DNA of 64,000 nt from Devosia psychrophila (GTDB taxonomy: Bacteria; Pseudomonadota; Alphaproteobacteria; Rhizobiales; Devosiaceae). Shown here one piece after another: positions 52,931 to 61,309 of this stretch. A model generated the notes under the pieces. The model ran no database searches. It saw only the letters and a list, made by a program, of their open reading frames with translations, and was not told the DNA's origin. Made by a program: the position numbers and the translations under genes. Within the stretch, counting starts at the first letter, position 1. Each line of letters begins with the position of its first letter. The stretch covers positions 1 to 64,000 of the forward strand of contig NZ_LAPV01000238.1 of NCBI RefSeq assembly GCF_000971275.1, written 5' to 3'.

Positions 52931-53299
52931 TGGGTGCTGACGGCGGACAATGTCGATCGAGCATGGATCCCGTGGCCAGGAGCCCCTGGGCAAGCGGGGG
53001 GCACGGTAACCCGTCCCGCTGAGTTTTTGGACCCTGATCTCATATTCCCGATCAGCGATCAGCAGCAGCTGACCGAACAGGTGAATGGCTATCTTGCCGA
53101 GGGCAGCCACATCACCTTCCTGACCTTTGACGGCGTCGACCACATGGGTTCGGCACGAAAATTTTTCTACATCAAAGCCGCCAGGGACTGGCTGTTCGAT
53201 CAGGTCAAGGCGTGGCTATGCATTGATCATTTATTGTTACTCCAAAGCACGTTGTATCTCATCAATGGCGAGAGGCGCGCGTACCAGCTGCCGTACTGA
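52931..53299 (+). pseudogene. C-terminal fragment of an alpha/beta hydrolase cut by the IS element
   Basis: From the IS end at 52930 an open frame reads WVLTADNVDRAWIPWPGAPG and later ISDQQQLTEQVNGYLAEGSH and TFLTFDGVDHMGSARKFFY. This is the C-terminal third of an alpha/beta hydrolase, with catalytic Asp and His region (GVDHMGSA), but the nucleophile half and any start are missing. The N-terminal part was not found on the other side of the IS, consistent with a deletion. It is unrelated to the intact hydrolase at 50695. Confidence 0.65.
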
Positions 53300-53408
53300 A
53301 TGACATAACAGGTCAGCAAGTTCATCATTCTAACTTGATGTGCCGCAATGGACTGGCCCCGCTCCGACGGGATACATGGTCTACAGTAATCCCTTCAGGT
53401 AAGTTCAC

Positions 53409-53969
53409 ATGCCTATCCGTAAAATTGACCCTGCCACGGCGCTACTCGTGATCGACTTCCAGGAGGGAACACGACGCTTCGTTGGCATGGTCGGGCCGCA
53501 GGTGTACAGCGCGGCAGCTTTACTCGCGCGGGCCTTTCGTAAGCGTGGCCTACCGGTCGTGCTGATCATAACAGAAGGCGGTAGAATGGGTCGCACCGAC
53601 AGCTCGCCTGAAGGCAGCGACTTCGTGTTTCCTCCAGAGGCCCAGCAGCCGGTTCCCGAAATCGAACAGGCCGACTCAGACATAGTAATCCGGCGTGGAG
53701 CTTGGGGAGCTTTCAGCGGGTCAGATTTACAAACGCTGTTGCTCGGCAAAGGCGTTACCCAGGTCGTGCTTTGCGGCACGGCTGCAAGCGTGGGTGTCGA
53801 GTCGACGGCGCGTCAGGCCTACGATCTGGGCCTAAATGTCACCATCGCGCTCGATGCTGTCTCGGATTTCAATCCGGCCGCAAAATCTTGTTCGCAGGCT
53901 AACATTTATCCTCTCCTGGCTGAGACCGGGTCAGCAATAGAAATCATTGGGGGCCTAGATCAACCCTAA
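53409..53969 (+). CDS. Isochorismatase-family hydrolase-like protein
   Basis: A 186-aa protein of the cysteine hydrolase fold. The first catalytic Asp is in LLVIDFQEG and IVIRRGAWGAFSGSDL corresponds to the Lys/Arg block. The cysteine position reads CGTAASVGVESTARQAYDLG, with glycine where the catalytic Cys normally stands. Similar SxGVESTAR sequences occur in a subgroup of these proteins whose activity is unclear. It lies between decayed genes but looks intact itself, and is AT-richer than the flanking core genes. Confidence 0.8.
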   Translation: MPIRKIDPATALLVIDFQEGTRRFVGMVGPQVYSAAALLARAFRKRGLPVVLIITEGGRMGRTDSSPEGSDFVFPPEAQQPVPEIEQADSDIVIRRGAWGAFSGSDLQTLLLGKGVTQVVLCGTAASVGVESTARQAYDLGLNVTIALDAVSDFNPAAKSCSQANIYPLLAETGSAIEIIGGLDQP

Positions 53970-54275
53970 GTTCCCAGAGGCTGGCCAGGGTCGTGGTGGG
54001 GTTGTTTGAGACAGGGCCCAGCAGTCCTGCGCGGTGACGTGCGCAGCCAAACAGCGGTAGTGAGTGTGAGTCCAACAACGTCTGCTATTCCTGTGGGACT
54101 GTCAAAAACGGACCGACAACTTCCCACCCCAATCCTGCCGGTCGGAAACCGATCCCAAATCGGCCATCGATACAGGTCAGGAGAATTCCCGAAAGCTGCC
54201 GTTTGACATGTAGTTTGCTGCGCCCGGTGCGCAGTGCTCTTTGTTGGTTGACTGCCGTTTGCTGCAGTCAATTAC
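53970..54275. other. Intergenic region with no recognised content
   Basis: 306 bases between the convergent isochorismatase-like and methyltransferase genes. Open frames here lack family resemblance and ribosome binding sites. No clear terminator was seen on either strand. Confidence 0.5.
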
Positions 54276-55052
54276 CTAGGTAGCCACGCGTCCCCGAACA
54301 GCGTGAGCACGACCCTGGACGATAAACCCGCCCGGACCGCGAGAGCCGCGGACAGAACTGTGAATGTGATCCAGTTGCTGGGCACTGAGCTTGGCAAGAA
54401 CCTGCCCGATGCCTGGTGCCGAAACGGCCATGGCCCAATAGTCATCGAAACTTGGGAAGATGCGGTGCGCTACGATTTCACGGGTTTCGACGGCAATCAA
54501 ACCCGCATCGGTCCAAAGGCGGTCAAGTGCCTCGAGGCGCGCAACTTCGGAGTGAGGCGGCAAGATGGGCTCTGCCCCCACGCTGCGCATGACAACATGG
54601 ACATCCTCATACGGGAAACCGCCTTTCTCAATATCCCATGCATATGCGGCGACGGTGCCTCCTGGGCGAACGACTCGCCGCAGTTCCGCGACCCCTTTGG
54701 CAGGGTCTAGAACGAAGAAAATGACAAGCGCCATAATGGCCGCGTCGAAGGCGGCGGCGGGATACGGGAGTTGCATCGCGGAACCCAAGGTGAAGTTGGC
54801 CACACCCGAGTGGTGGCGGTTTCGGGCAAACTCCAGCTGCGCCGGTGATGGATCTATCGCTTCGACTGAAGTCGGCTTCGTCCGCCGAACAATTAACTCG
54901 GTGGAGGCACCGTTTCCGCATCCGACGTCCGCCCACCTGGAACCGTCCGGGACATCCAGCCAATCAAGGAAGTCCGCTCCGATCAGCGCGCTCCACACGC
55001 CCATCATGGCCTCGTAGCCTTCGCCGTCGCTAAACCTCATCGCATCAGCCAT
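54276..55052 (-). CDS. Class I SAM-dependent methyltransferase
   Basis: A 258-aa cytosolic enzyme of the Methyltransf_11/25 type. Motif I is WADVGCGNGASTELIV, the acidic residue of motif II is VEAIDPSPAQLEFAR, and motif IV is AAFDAAIMALVIFFVLDP. The start at 55052 has GGAGG five bases upstream. The acceptor is unknown; the C-terminal half resembles small-molecule methyltransferases. No linked pathway genes are present. Confidence 0.87.
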   Translation of the reverse strand: MADAMRFSDGEGYEAMMGVWSALIGADFLDWLDVPDGSRWADVGCGNGASTELIVRRTKPTSVEAIDPSPAQLEFARNRHHSGVANFTLGSAMQLPYPAAAFDAAIMALVIFFVLDPAKGVAELRRVVRPGGTVAAYAWDIEKGGFPYEDVHVVMRSVGAEPILPPHSEVARLEALDRLWTDAGLIAVETREIVAHRIFPSFDDYWAMAVSAPGIGQVLAKLSAQQLDHIHSSVRGSRGPGGFIVQGRAHAVRGRVAT

Positions 55053-55346
55053 GAGCTCCTCCCTGATATCGGTAGCTTAGCGCGATGGTTGGCAGGCCGG
55101 TAGTCCAGTCTCTCACAGGGTCTGCCTAACGCCGTGGCCATGCCGTGATGGCAGCTTTGCTCTTCTGCATTGCTGGAGATGCCTATCTGCTCCCCCCACC
55201 CCCTTCGTGCCGGGCGGTTTCTGTCGTCGAGTAGCGAAAATTGGCCCATTGGTGGACAATCCTTAAAAAAGCGGCCAGCGTCGAAAGACCCGCCCGATCC
55301 GTCGCCGATTGGACCTGGGCATTGGATGGCATTGCCTGGAGGTATC

Positions 55347-55647
55347 ATGAACGACTTTCCCCAAGGCTCGGTTCACCAGGCCGGTGAGGATCTTGAAGCA
55401 GCCGTGCGCATGGATCCGATCGTCCCGGGCTTATGGGGAAGTCTGACGCCCCTCGGTCGAAATGAGTTCATTTGTTGGGTCCAAAGCGCAAAACAGGCAA
55501 CGCCGCATTGTGCGAACCTGTTAGGAGCTTCTTGAAGGGATGAAGCGACCCTGCTGCTGGGTGGGCTGCATTCACCGAACTGACAAGGCGCCGAGCCCAT
55601 GGCAACAAGCAGTTCTCGTAAATGGCAAGGCAAAGAACGGCTTCTGA
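55347..55647 (+). pseudogene. YdeI/OmpD-associated family gene with a frameshift and an internal stop
   Basis: The first frame (MNDFPQGSVHQAGEDLEAAV, then SLTPLGRNEFICWVQSAKQ) matches the start of the YdeI/OmdA domain. The expected continuation, RRIVRTC-ELLEGMKRPCCWVG, lies one frame over. It is interrupted by TAG at the position where GAG (Glu) would be expected (near 55524), then runs on to a TGA at 55645-55647. Two separate lesions are therefore present and the gene is dead. GGAGG precedes the ATG, so the start signals are still recognisable. Confidence 0.7.
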
Positions 55648-55845
55648 TTTGGCTGTAGGGGCGCTATACCGCCGTCATCGTAACCTGCCGGCCTGCACTT
55701 CCTCCGATCAAGCCGTCGTCCGCTTAGCCCTCGCTGGGGCAGGAGCCGACCCCGTCCCGGTCATTGCCAGCGACCATGTAGCGCCCACAGCTGCCCTTCA
55801 TCGTACCTGTTAGTTCCACAGCTCAACGATGATTTCCTCGCCGTA

Positions 55846-56303
55846 CTATTGGTCCAGGGGCTTCAAGGCGAGGATGTCATTGGTGCACCATTTCTTATCG
55901 CCTGCCACGCCGGCTATGTGATCGATCTGCCAGCCATGCAGCGGCTCGAGGGTAAGGGTCAGGGTTACCGATATCGGCACAGTATGACTGATGAAACTAA
56001 CATGGACTCGGGCCTCGTCACCGTCCTGCTCCACAAGCTCCGCCTTGAAGTTGCGCGGTTCCCAGTTGGCATCGCCCACGATGGGATCAAAGCCCAAGAC
56101 CTGGAACTCTGAGACGCCGACTTTGCCATTCATCAGGTTGGTCAAACCGTCAGATAGATAGGGATCGAAATCATCTATAACCAAGGCGCCGAAGTAGCTG
56201 CTGTAGAGGGTTTCAACCAAATCGATGGGTGAGGTAAATTCCTGTGCCTGAGCGGCAGAGGCAAAGCTCCAAGCCAGAATTCCCGCGATTATGATCTGCG
56301 CAT
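55846..56303 (-). pseudogene. DUF3828-like secreted protein gene with a frameshift in the signal peptide
   Basis: A sound C-terminal 125-residue frame reads LYSSYFGALVIDDFDPYLSDG, VLGFDPIVGDANWEP, ARVHVSFISHTVPISVTLTL and WQIDHIAGVAG, like the DUF3828 fold. Upstream in the same frame lies a signal peptide (IIIAGILAWSFASAAQAQ), but no start codon precedes it. An ATG at 56303 would supply MRR if one base were restored near 56297. The gene looks recently broken by a one-base deletion or by a sequencing error. Otherwise only a poor internal TTG at 56220 remains, which would lose the signal peptide. Confidence 0.6.
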
Positions 56304-56947
56304 TTCACCACCAGTGCGTTCGCTCAAGCGCAACGAAGACTAGCTCAGGGTAATCATAATATGGGAGATAGCGAGGTTGGCGGCCCAAGCCAACACACAA
56401 ACCACGACTGCGATCCATACAATCGCGATGATTACTGCCCCTTTTCGGACTGGAGGCTGGCTGGAATGCATCGGTCAGCATCCGTCGATGCGCCGGGCGC
56501 GGCAAACGATCTGCGGCATAATCGGCACAGCTTCTGCTGCGCGAGTTGATCAACATGTCGATGTCGTAGCTTTTTCAGGGAACGCCAAGGCTATGCGAGC
56601 GAGTTCTTTCTGACCCGTTTCGAGCTGATGGAACATAATATCGCTGTCGCCGTCAGCGAAACCGGCCACGGCCATTGTTCATGCCTGAAGGAGCGCCCGA
56701 TAGCGGGCAAGGTAGGCTTCGGCATCCTCACGGACCATGCGACCATTCCAAAATGTTGATTGGGGCAGATGTCGGCATCGACAACACGGGGGCGTTACTT
56801 GTCGATGCCGACGACTGAAATGACGAACGGGAAACGAGCATGGGATCTCGGACGTCAATGACCGAAAACTAGCACACGGGCGCTGATGCAACCGTGACGC
56901 TGGCTGTCAGCGTTCTGTAAGCGTCCGAGGGCTATTGAGTAGGTGTG
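56304..56947. other. Gene debris upstream of the signalling cluster
   Basis: About 640 bases without an intact gene. A plus-strand stretch around 56573-56690 reads ERQGYASEFFLTRFELMEHN and then AVAVSETGHGH. A minus-strand stretch at 56679-56755 ends RMVREDAEAYLARYRALLQA. Both look coding but have no proper starts and are probably remnants. The last 60 bases should hold the promoter of the gene at 56948. Confidence 0.4.
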
Positions 56948-57529
56948 ATGAACCGCAGATCAATCGTTGCACTCCTCGCTTTGCTTGCACTTGCCGGCCC
57001 TGATCCCATCTGGGCCCAGGGCAATGGAAATGGGCAGGGCAGTGAGAACGGCAACGGAAACGGTGCGTCAGGCGGCAATGGCAATAGCGCCGGAAATAAC
57101 AACGCTGGTGGCAATGAGAATGGAAACGCGGGCGGAAATGGGAACGGGAACGGCGGGGGCAACGGCAATGGTGATAGCGCCCCTGCAACCAGCAACCCGG
57201 CTCAACAGAGCGGAAGCGATGTCACAGCCGGCGCAGGCTCGGTGACAGTCACGCCATCAAGTTCACCTTCCGGCGCCGCGCACAGCGCTCCCGCAGCCAG
57301 TACCGAACTATCCGAAAGGGATGTTCTCGCGGCGGTGGAGTCCGGTAGGGCGGTGGCCCTGTCCACCATTCTGCCCGATGTCAGAAGTCGAACTGGCGGC
57401 GAAGTGATCAACGCCCAACTGCAGCAGGTACGCGGCTTTCTACTCTATGCCGTGACGGTGCTGACGCCGGGGGGCAAGGTTACCACGGAATATTATTACG
57501 CCCGCTCGGGCCAGCATGTGGAGCCATAG
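56948..57529 (+). CDS. Secreted Asn-Gly-repeat protein with PepSY-like C-terminal domain
   Basis: A 193-aa exported protein. A signal peptide (MNRRSIVALLALLALAGPDP, cleavage after WAQ) is followed by a low-complexity tract of Asn-Gly units with Ala and Ser (about residues 25-75) and a Ser/Ala/Pro linker. The C-terminal domain of about 70 residues starts at SERDVLAAVESGRAVALSTI and ends VTVLTPGGKVTTEYYYARSG, fitting the PepSY-like fold often found beside two-component systems. It stops directly before the response regulator (no gap). It may modulate the sensor kinase in the periplasm; this is an inference. Confidence 0.75.
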   Translation: MNRRSIVALLALLALAGPDPIWAQGNGNGQGSENGNGNGASGGNGNSAGNNNAGGNENGNAGGNGNGNGGGNGNGDSAPATSNPAQQSGSDVTAGAGSVTVTPSSSPSGAAHSAPAASTELSERDVLAAVESGRAVALSTILPDVRSRTGGEVINAQLQQVRGFLLYAVTVLTPGGKVTTEYYYARSGQHVEP

Positions 57530-58192
57530 ATGCGCATCCTGGTCGCCGAGGACGATGACAGGATTGCTGAGACGCTGACGACGTCGCTGAAAAAGGCGGG
57601 CTTCGGCGTGGAGCGAGAAAGTGACGGCGAGGTCGCGTGGTTTCGTGGCGACACCGAAGTCTATGACGCCATTATCCTCGACTTGGGACTTCCGCAGATC
57701 GACGGCCTCACAATTCTCAAGCGGTGGCGAGCAGCAGGCCGCTTGACCCCCGTGCTGATCCTGACAGCACGGGGACAATGGGAGGAACGCGTCGACGGCA
57801 TCGAGGCTGGTGCCGATGACTATGTGGTCAAGCCGTTTCACGTGCAGGAGATCGTTGCTCGCCTGCGTGCGCTGGTTCGCCGCGCCAACGGGCTCGCGTC
57901 CTCCCGGATAGCTTTTGGCAAATACCTGCTTGATCTGCGCACCATGGAGGTCACGAGCGACGGCATGCCCATGGAGCTCACGCCGCAGGAGTTCAAGCTC
58001 GTCTCCTATCTGGTGCACCGGCGCGGACGGGTCATCTCCCAGCTCGAGATTACCGAGCACATCTACAACCAGGACTTCGAACGCGACTCCAACGCTGTGG
58101 AGGTGCTGGTTGCCCGGGTGCGAAAACGCCTCGGCGCTGACGTCATTAAGACGCGACGCGGCTTTGGTTACGCATTGGGTGACGGATATTGA
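57530..58192 (+). CDS. OmpR/PhoP-family response regulator
   Basis: A 220-aa DNA-binding regulator. The receiver domain has the acidic pocket VAEDDDR, phospho-acceptor D51 in IILDLGLPQIDG, LTARG for the switch threonine and VVKPFH for the conserved lysine. The C-terminal winged helix (about 125-220) has LTPQEFKLVSYLVHRRGRVI and SNAVEVLVARVRKRLG. It follows the PepSY-like gene without a gap and overlaps the kinase start (TTGA). Confidence 0.93.
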   Translation: MRILVAEDDDRIAETLTTSLKKAGFGVERESDGEVAWFRGDTEVYDAIILDLGLPQIDGLTILKRWRAAGRLTPVLILTARGQWEERVDGIEAGADDYVVKPFHVQEIVARLRALVRRANGLASSRIAFGKYLLDLRTMEVTSDGMPMELTPQEFKLVSYLVHRRGRVISQLEITEHIYNQDFERDSNAVEVLVARVRKRLGADVIKTRRGFGYALGDGY

Positions 58193-59553
58193 GCCTTCAC
58201 TCATTACGGCTGCGCATGATGGGACTGGCCATCATTTGGGTACTGGCATCCCTGGTGGTCGCGGGGTTTGCCTTGCAATATCTGTTCAGCGCCAATATCG
58301 AGCGATCGACGCGGCAGGATCTTGATGCCGCCATCGGCCGGCTTGCCGCGCTGATCACACCGTCGAGCGACATGCCCGTTCTCAGCGCGCCTCTGCCCGA
58401 TCCCCGATATGTCACGCCGTTCGGGGGAAGGTATTGGCAAGTGGAGGCGGTAGACAACGGCCAGATCGCGCGGTCCAGGTCGCTGTGGGATTTCGTCATC
58501 GAAGCGCCGGACACTGGGGAAGCCGTCTATCGCGGCATGGGCCCGGACGGCCGGCGGCTGATCATACTCACTCGCAGCCTGGAAATAGACGGTCCTTCGG
58601 GATCGAGGATCTATCGCGTTACCGTAGCCCAGGATCACGGCCCGATCCTTGAGGCCACGCAGCGGTTTGGCCACGAAGCCACCCAGGTCTTGCTGCTGTT
58701 GGGCGCATTGATCATTCTCGCCGCCTGGCTGCAGATTAAGCTGGGGCTATCACCGATCAGCCGCGTCAAGATTGCCCTTGAGGCGGTCCGGCGCGGCGAG
58801 GCGGGCCGTCTCGAAGGTCCATTCCCCACCGAGCTCGGCCCGTTGGTCAATGAGGTCAACGAACTGCTCGATGCCCGCGAGGTAATGATGGACCGGGCGC
58901 GGTCCCGCGCCGCCGACCTGGCGCATGGGCTTAAAACGCCCCTTGCGGTATTGCATGGCATTGCCGAGCGGCTGGCAGAAAAGGGCAGCAAGCAAGAAGC
59001 CGAACTGCTGCAACAACTCAGCTTCGAAGTGTCCGAACGCGTCGACTATCAAATGCGGTTGGCTGCCCTACGGGTACGGACTACGGCCCACTCATCGCGA
59101 TCATCCCTTAACACCACGGTGATCCGTACGCTGACGGTGCTCAAGAAGACCGGTCGCGGCGAAACCCTGCACTGGGCGGCCGAATTAAGCGATGACTGCT
59201 GGGTCGACCTGCACCGACAGGACCTGATGGAACTAGTCGGAATGACGCTGGAAAATGCGTCGAAGTGGGCAGTGAGCCGGGTCATCATCAGAACCAGACG
59301 CGAGGACGACAAGGCGGTTCTGGAAATCTCGGACGATGGACCGGGCATCCCCGACGATCAGCTTAAGTCCTTGGGTACGAGGGGCTTGCGGCTTGACCAG
59401 ACCCTGCCTGGATCTGGGCTTGGACTGGCAATCGCTGCCGAAATCCTCGAAATCAACAACGGCACGATTACCTACGGTCGCGCCCGGATTGGTGGGCTGG
59501 TTGTGACGATCATCTTGCCATTGGCACAAGCTTCGGCGTCGCTATCCGACTAA
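58189..59553 (+). CDS. PhoQ-like sensor histidine kinase
   Basis: A 454-aa inner-membrane kinase. Helix 1 lies at about 12-33 and helix 2 at about 166-183, giving a periplasmic domain of about 130 residues. Phospho-acceptor H246 is in DLAHGLKTPLAVLHG. The ATPase has the N-box (MTLENASKWAV), G1 ISDDGPGIPDDQL and G2 GSGLGLAIAAEIL. The start is TTG, overlapping the response regulator stop. The pair with the PepSY-like protein resembles PhoPQ-type systems; the signal is unknown. Confidence 0.92.
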   Translation: MSLHSLRLRMMGLAIIWVLASLVVAGFALQYLFSANIERSTRQDLDAAIGRLAALITPSSDMPVLSAPLPDPRYVTPFGGRYWQVEAVDNGQIARSRSLWDFVIEAPDTGEAVYRGMGPDGRRLIILTRSLEIDGPSGSRIYRVTVAQDHGPILEATQRFGHEATQVLLLLGALIILAAWLQIKLGLSPISRVKIALEAVRRGEAGRLEGPFPTELGPLVNEVNELLDAREVMMDRARSRAADLAHGLKTPLAVLHGIAERLAEKGSKQEAELLQQLSFEVSERVDYQMRLAALRVRTTAHSSRSSLNTTVIRTLTVLKKTGRGETLHWAAELSDDCWVDLHRQDLMELVGMTLENASKWAVSRVIIRTRREDDKAVLEISDDGPGIPDDQLKSLGTRGLRLDQTLPGSGLGLAIAAEILEINNGTITYGRARIGGLVVTIILPLAQASASLSD

Positions 59554-59690
59554 GCCTGCAGGTCTGCGCCTAGAGTGTCAGCCAATATGGCCTCGTTTGC
59601 GTCGGCGCCATTTTGTGCGCTGGCTATGAGGCCTGCCGCCGCGGTGCAGAGGACAAGCATGAAAGCCGATACAATTAACAGCGTGACCAT
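59550..59690 (-). CDS. Small single-pass membrane protein
   Basis: 46 residues starting MVTLLIVSAFMLVLCTAAAG, with GGAG seven bases before the ATG. One hydrophobic helix (2-24) is followed by an acidic tail (NGADANEAILADTLGADLQA). The stop overlaps the last bases of the convergent kinase gene. No family was recognised. Its strong ribosome binding site and signal-like helix support a real gene. It could be a small regulator of the kinase in the membrane, but that is a guess. Confidence 0.5.
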   Translation of the reverse strand: MVTLLIVSAFMLVLCTAAAGLIASAQNGADANEAILADTLGADLQA

Positions 59691-59718
59691 TCTCTATCTC
59701 CATTAATTTGCAGCGCGC

Positions 59719-59901
59719 CTAACGTTCAATCGACAGCCTCAGGCTGGATTGGAGCAGCGACAAACTCATGATGGCTGGCGCGTTAAATGCGGCCAGCTCA
59801 ATCTTCGGCGTAAACAGAATGATTGCGAGGGTCATCAAAGCGACGGCCCTTACAGCTATCGCCTGCCTTCGCCGCATCATGGGGTTCATCGTCATGGCCA
59901 T
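59719..59901 (-). CDS. Small membrane protein, translationally coupled to the upstream gene
   Basis: 60 aa starting MAMTMNPMMRRRQAIAVRAV, with one hydrophobic helix (about 16-32). Its ATG overlaps the stop of the gene at 59901-60104 (TAATG), which replaces a ribosome binding site. No family was recognised. The basic N-terminus suggests the inside of the inner membrane. Confidence 0.45.
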   Translation of the reverse strand: MAMTMNPMMRRRQAIAVRAVALMTLAIILFTPKIELAAFNAPAIMSLSLLQSSLRLSIER

Positions 59902-60104
59902 TACTGCGTTACGGTAACATTGGGCAGATCGACGTTAATCGCGTCGCCATTGCTCGAAATACCACCATTGATCAGCCAAAGCAGAAGCAGGGCCGCCACC
60001 ACGACCGCAAGAATGATACCGACAATGCGGAACGGACTGCCGCTTTCCACCACCACCGTTTCGCTCGGACTGCGCTCTACGATGGTCTCTCGTTCGATTG
60101 GCAT
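59901..60104 (-). CDS. Small membrane-anchored protein
   Basis: 67 aa starting MPIERETIVERSPSETVVVE, with a helix IVGIILAVVVAALLLLWLI (about 28-46) and a short outer tail ending INVDLPNVTVTQ. GGGAGG lies five bases before the ATG. It resembles the many short Rhizobiales proteins with a charged N-terminus, one helix and a valine-rich tail, of unknown role. It is divergent from the FecR gene and first of a small minus-strand operon. Confidence 0.65.
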   Translation of the reverse strand: MPIERETIVERSPSETVVVESGSPFRIVGIILAVVVAALLLLWLINGGISSNGDAINVDLPNVTVTQ

Positions 60105-60349
60105 AACAGCCTCCCAAGTTGTACTAATTTAACAACGAGACGGCATGCAGTTAGTTTCGGTATACCACTGATATATATAATTAAAAAATGCCCTATCTCG
60201 TTGTAATGCTCCCGTAAGCTTGCGCTAAGACTCTGTTCACCGCGATGACAAAGGTGATGGGGAGGCTGGTGGATTGCCATATCCCAGTAGGAATTTGGCA
60301 AGCGGTCCGAGCGATGATTTCCAGACGCAAGAATGCGGATGGGAAGTTC

Positions 60350-61308
<959 letters not shown>

Positions 61309-61309
<1 letters not shown>

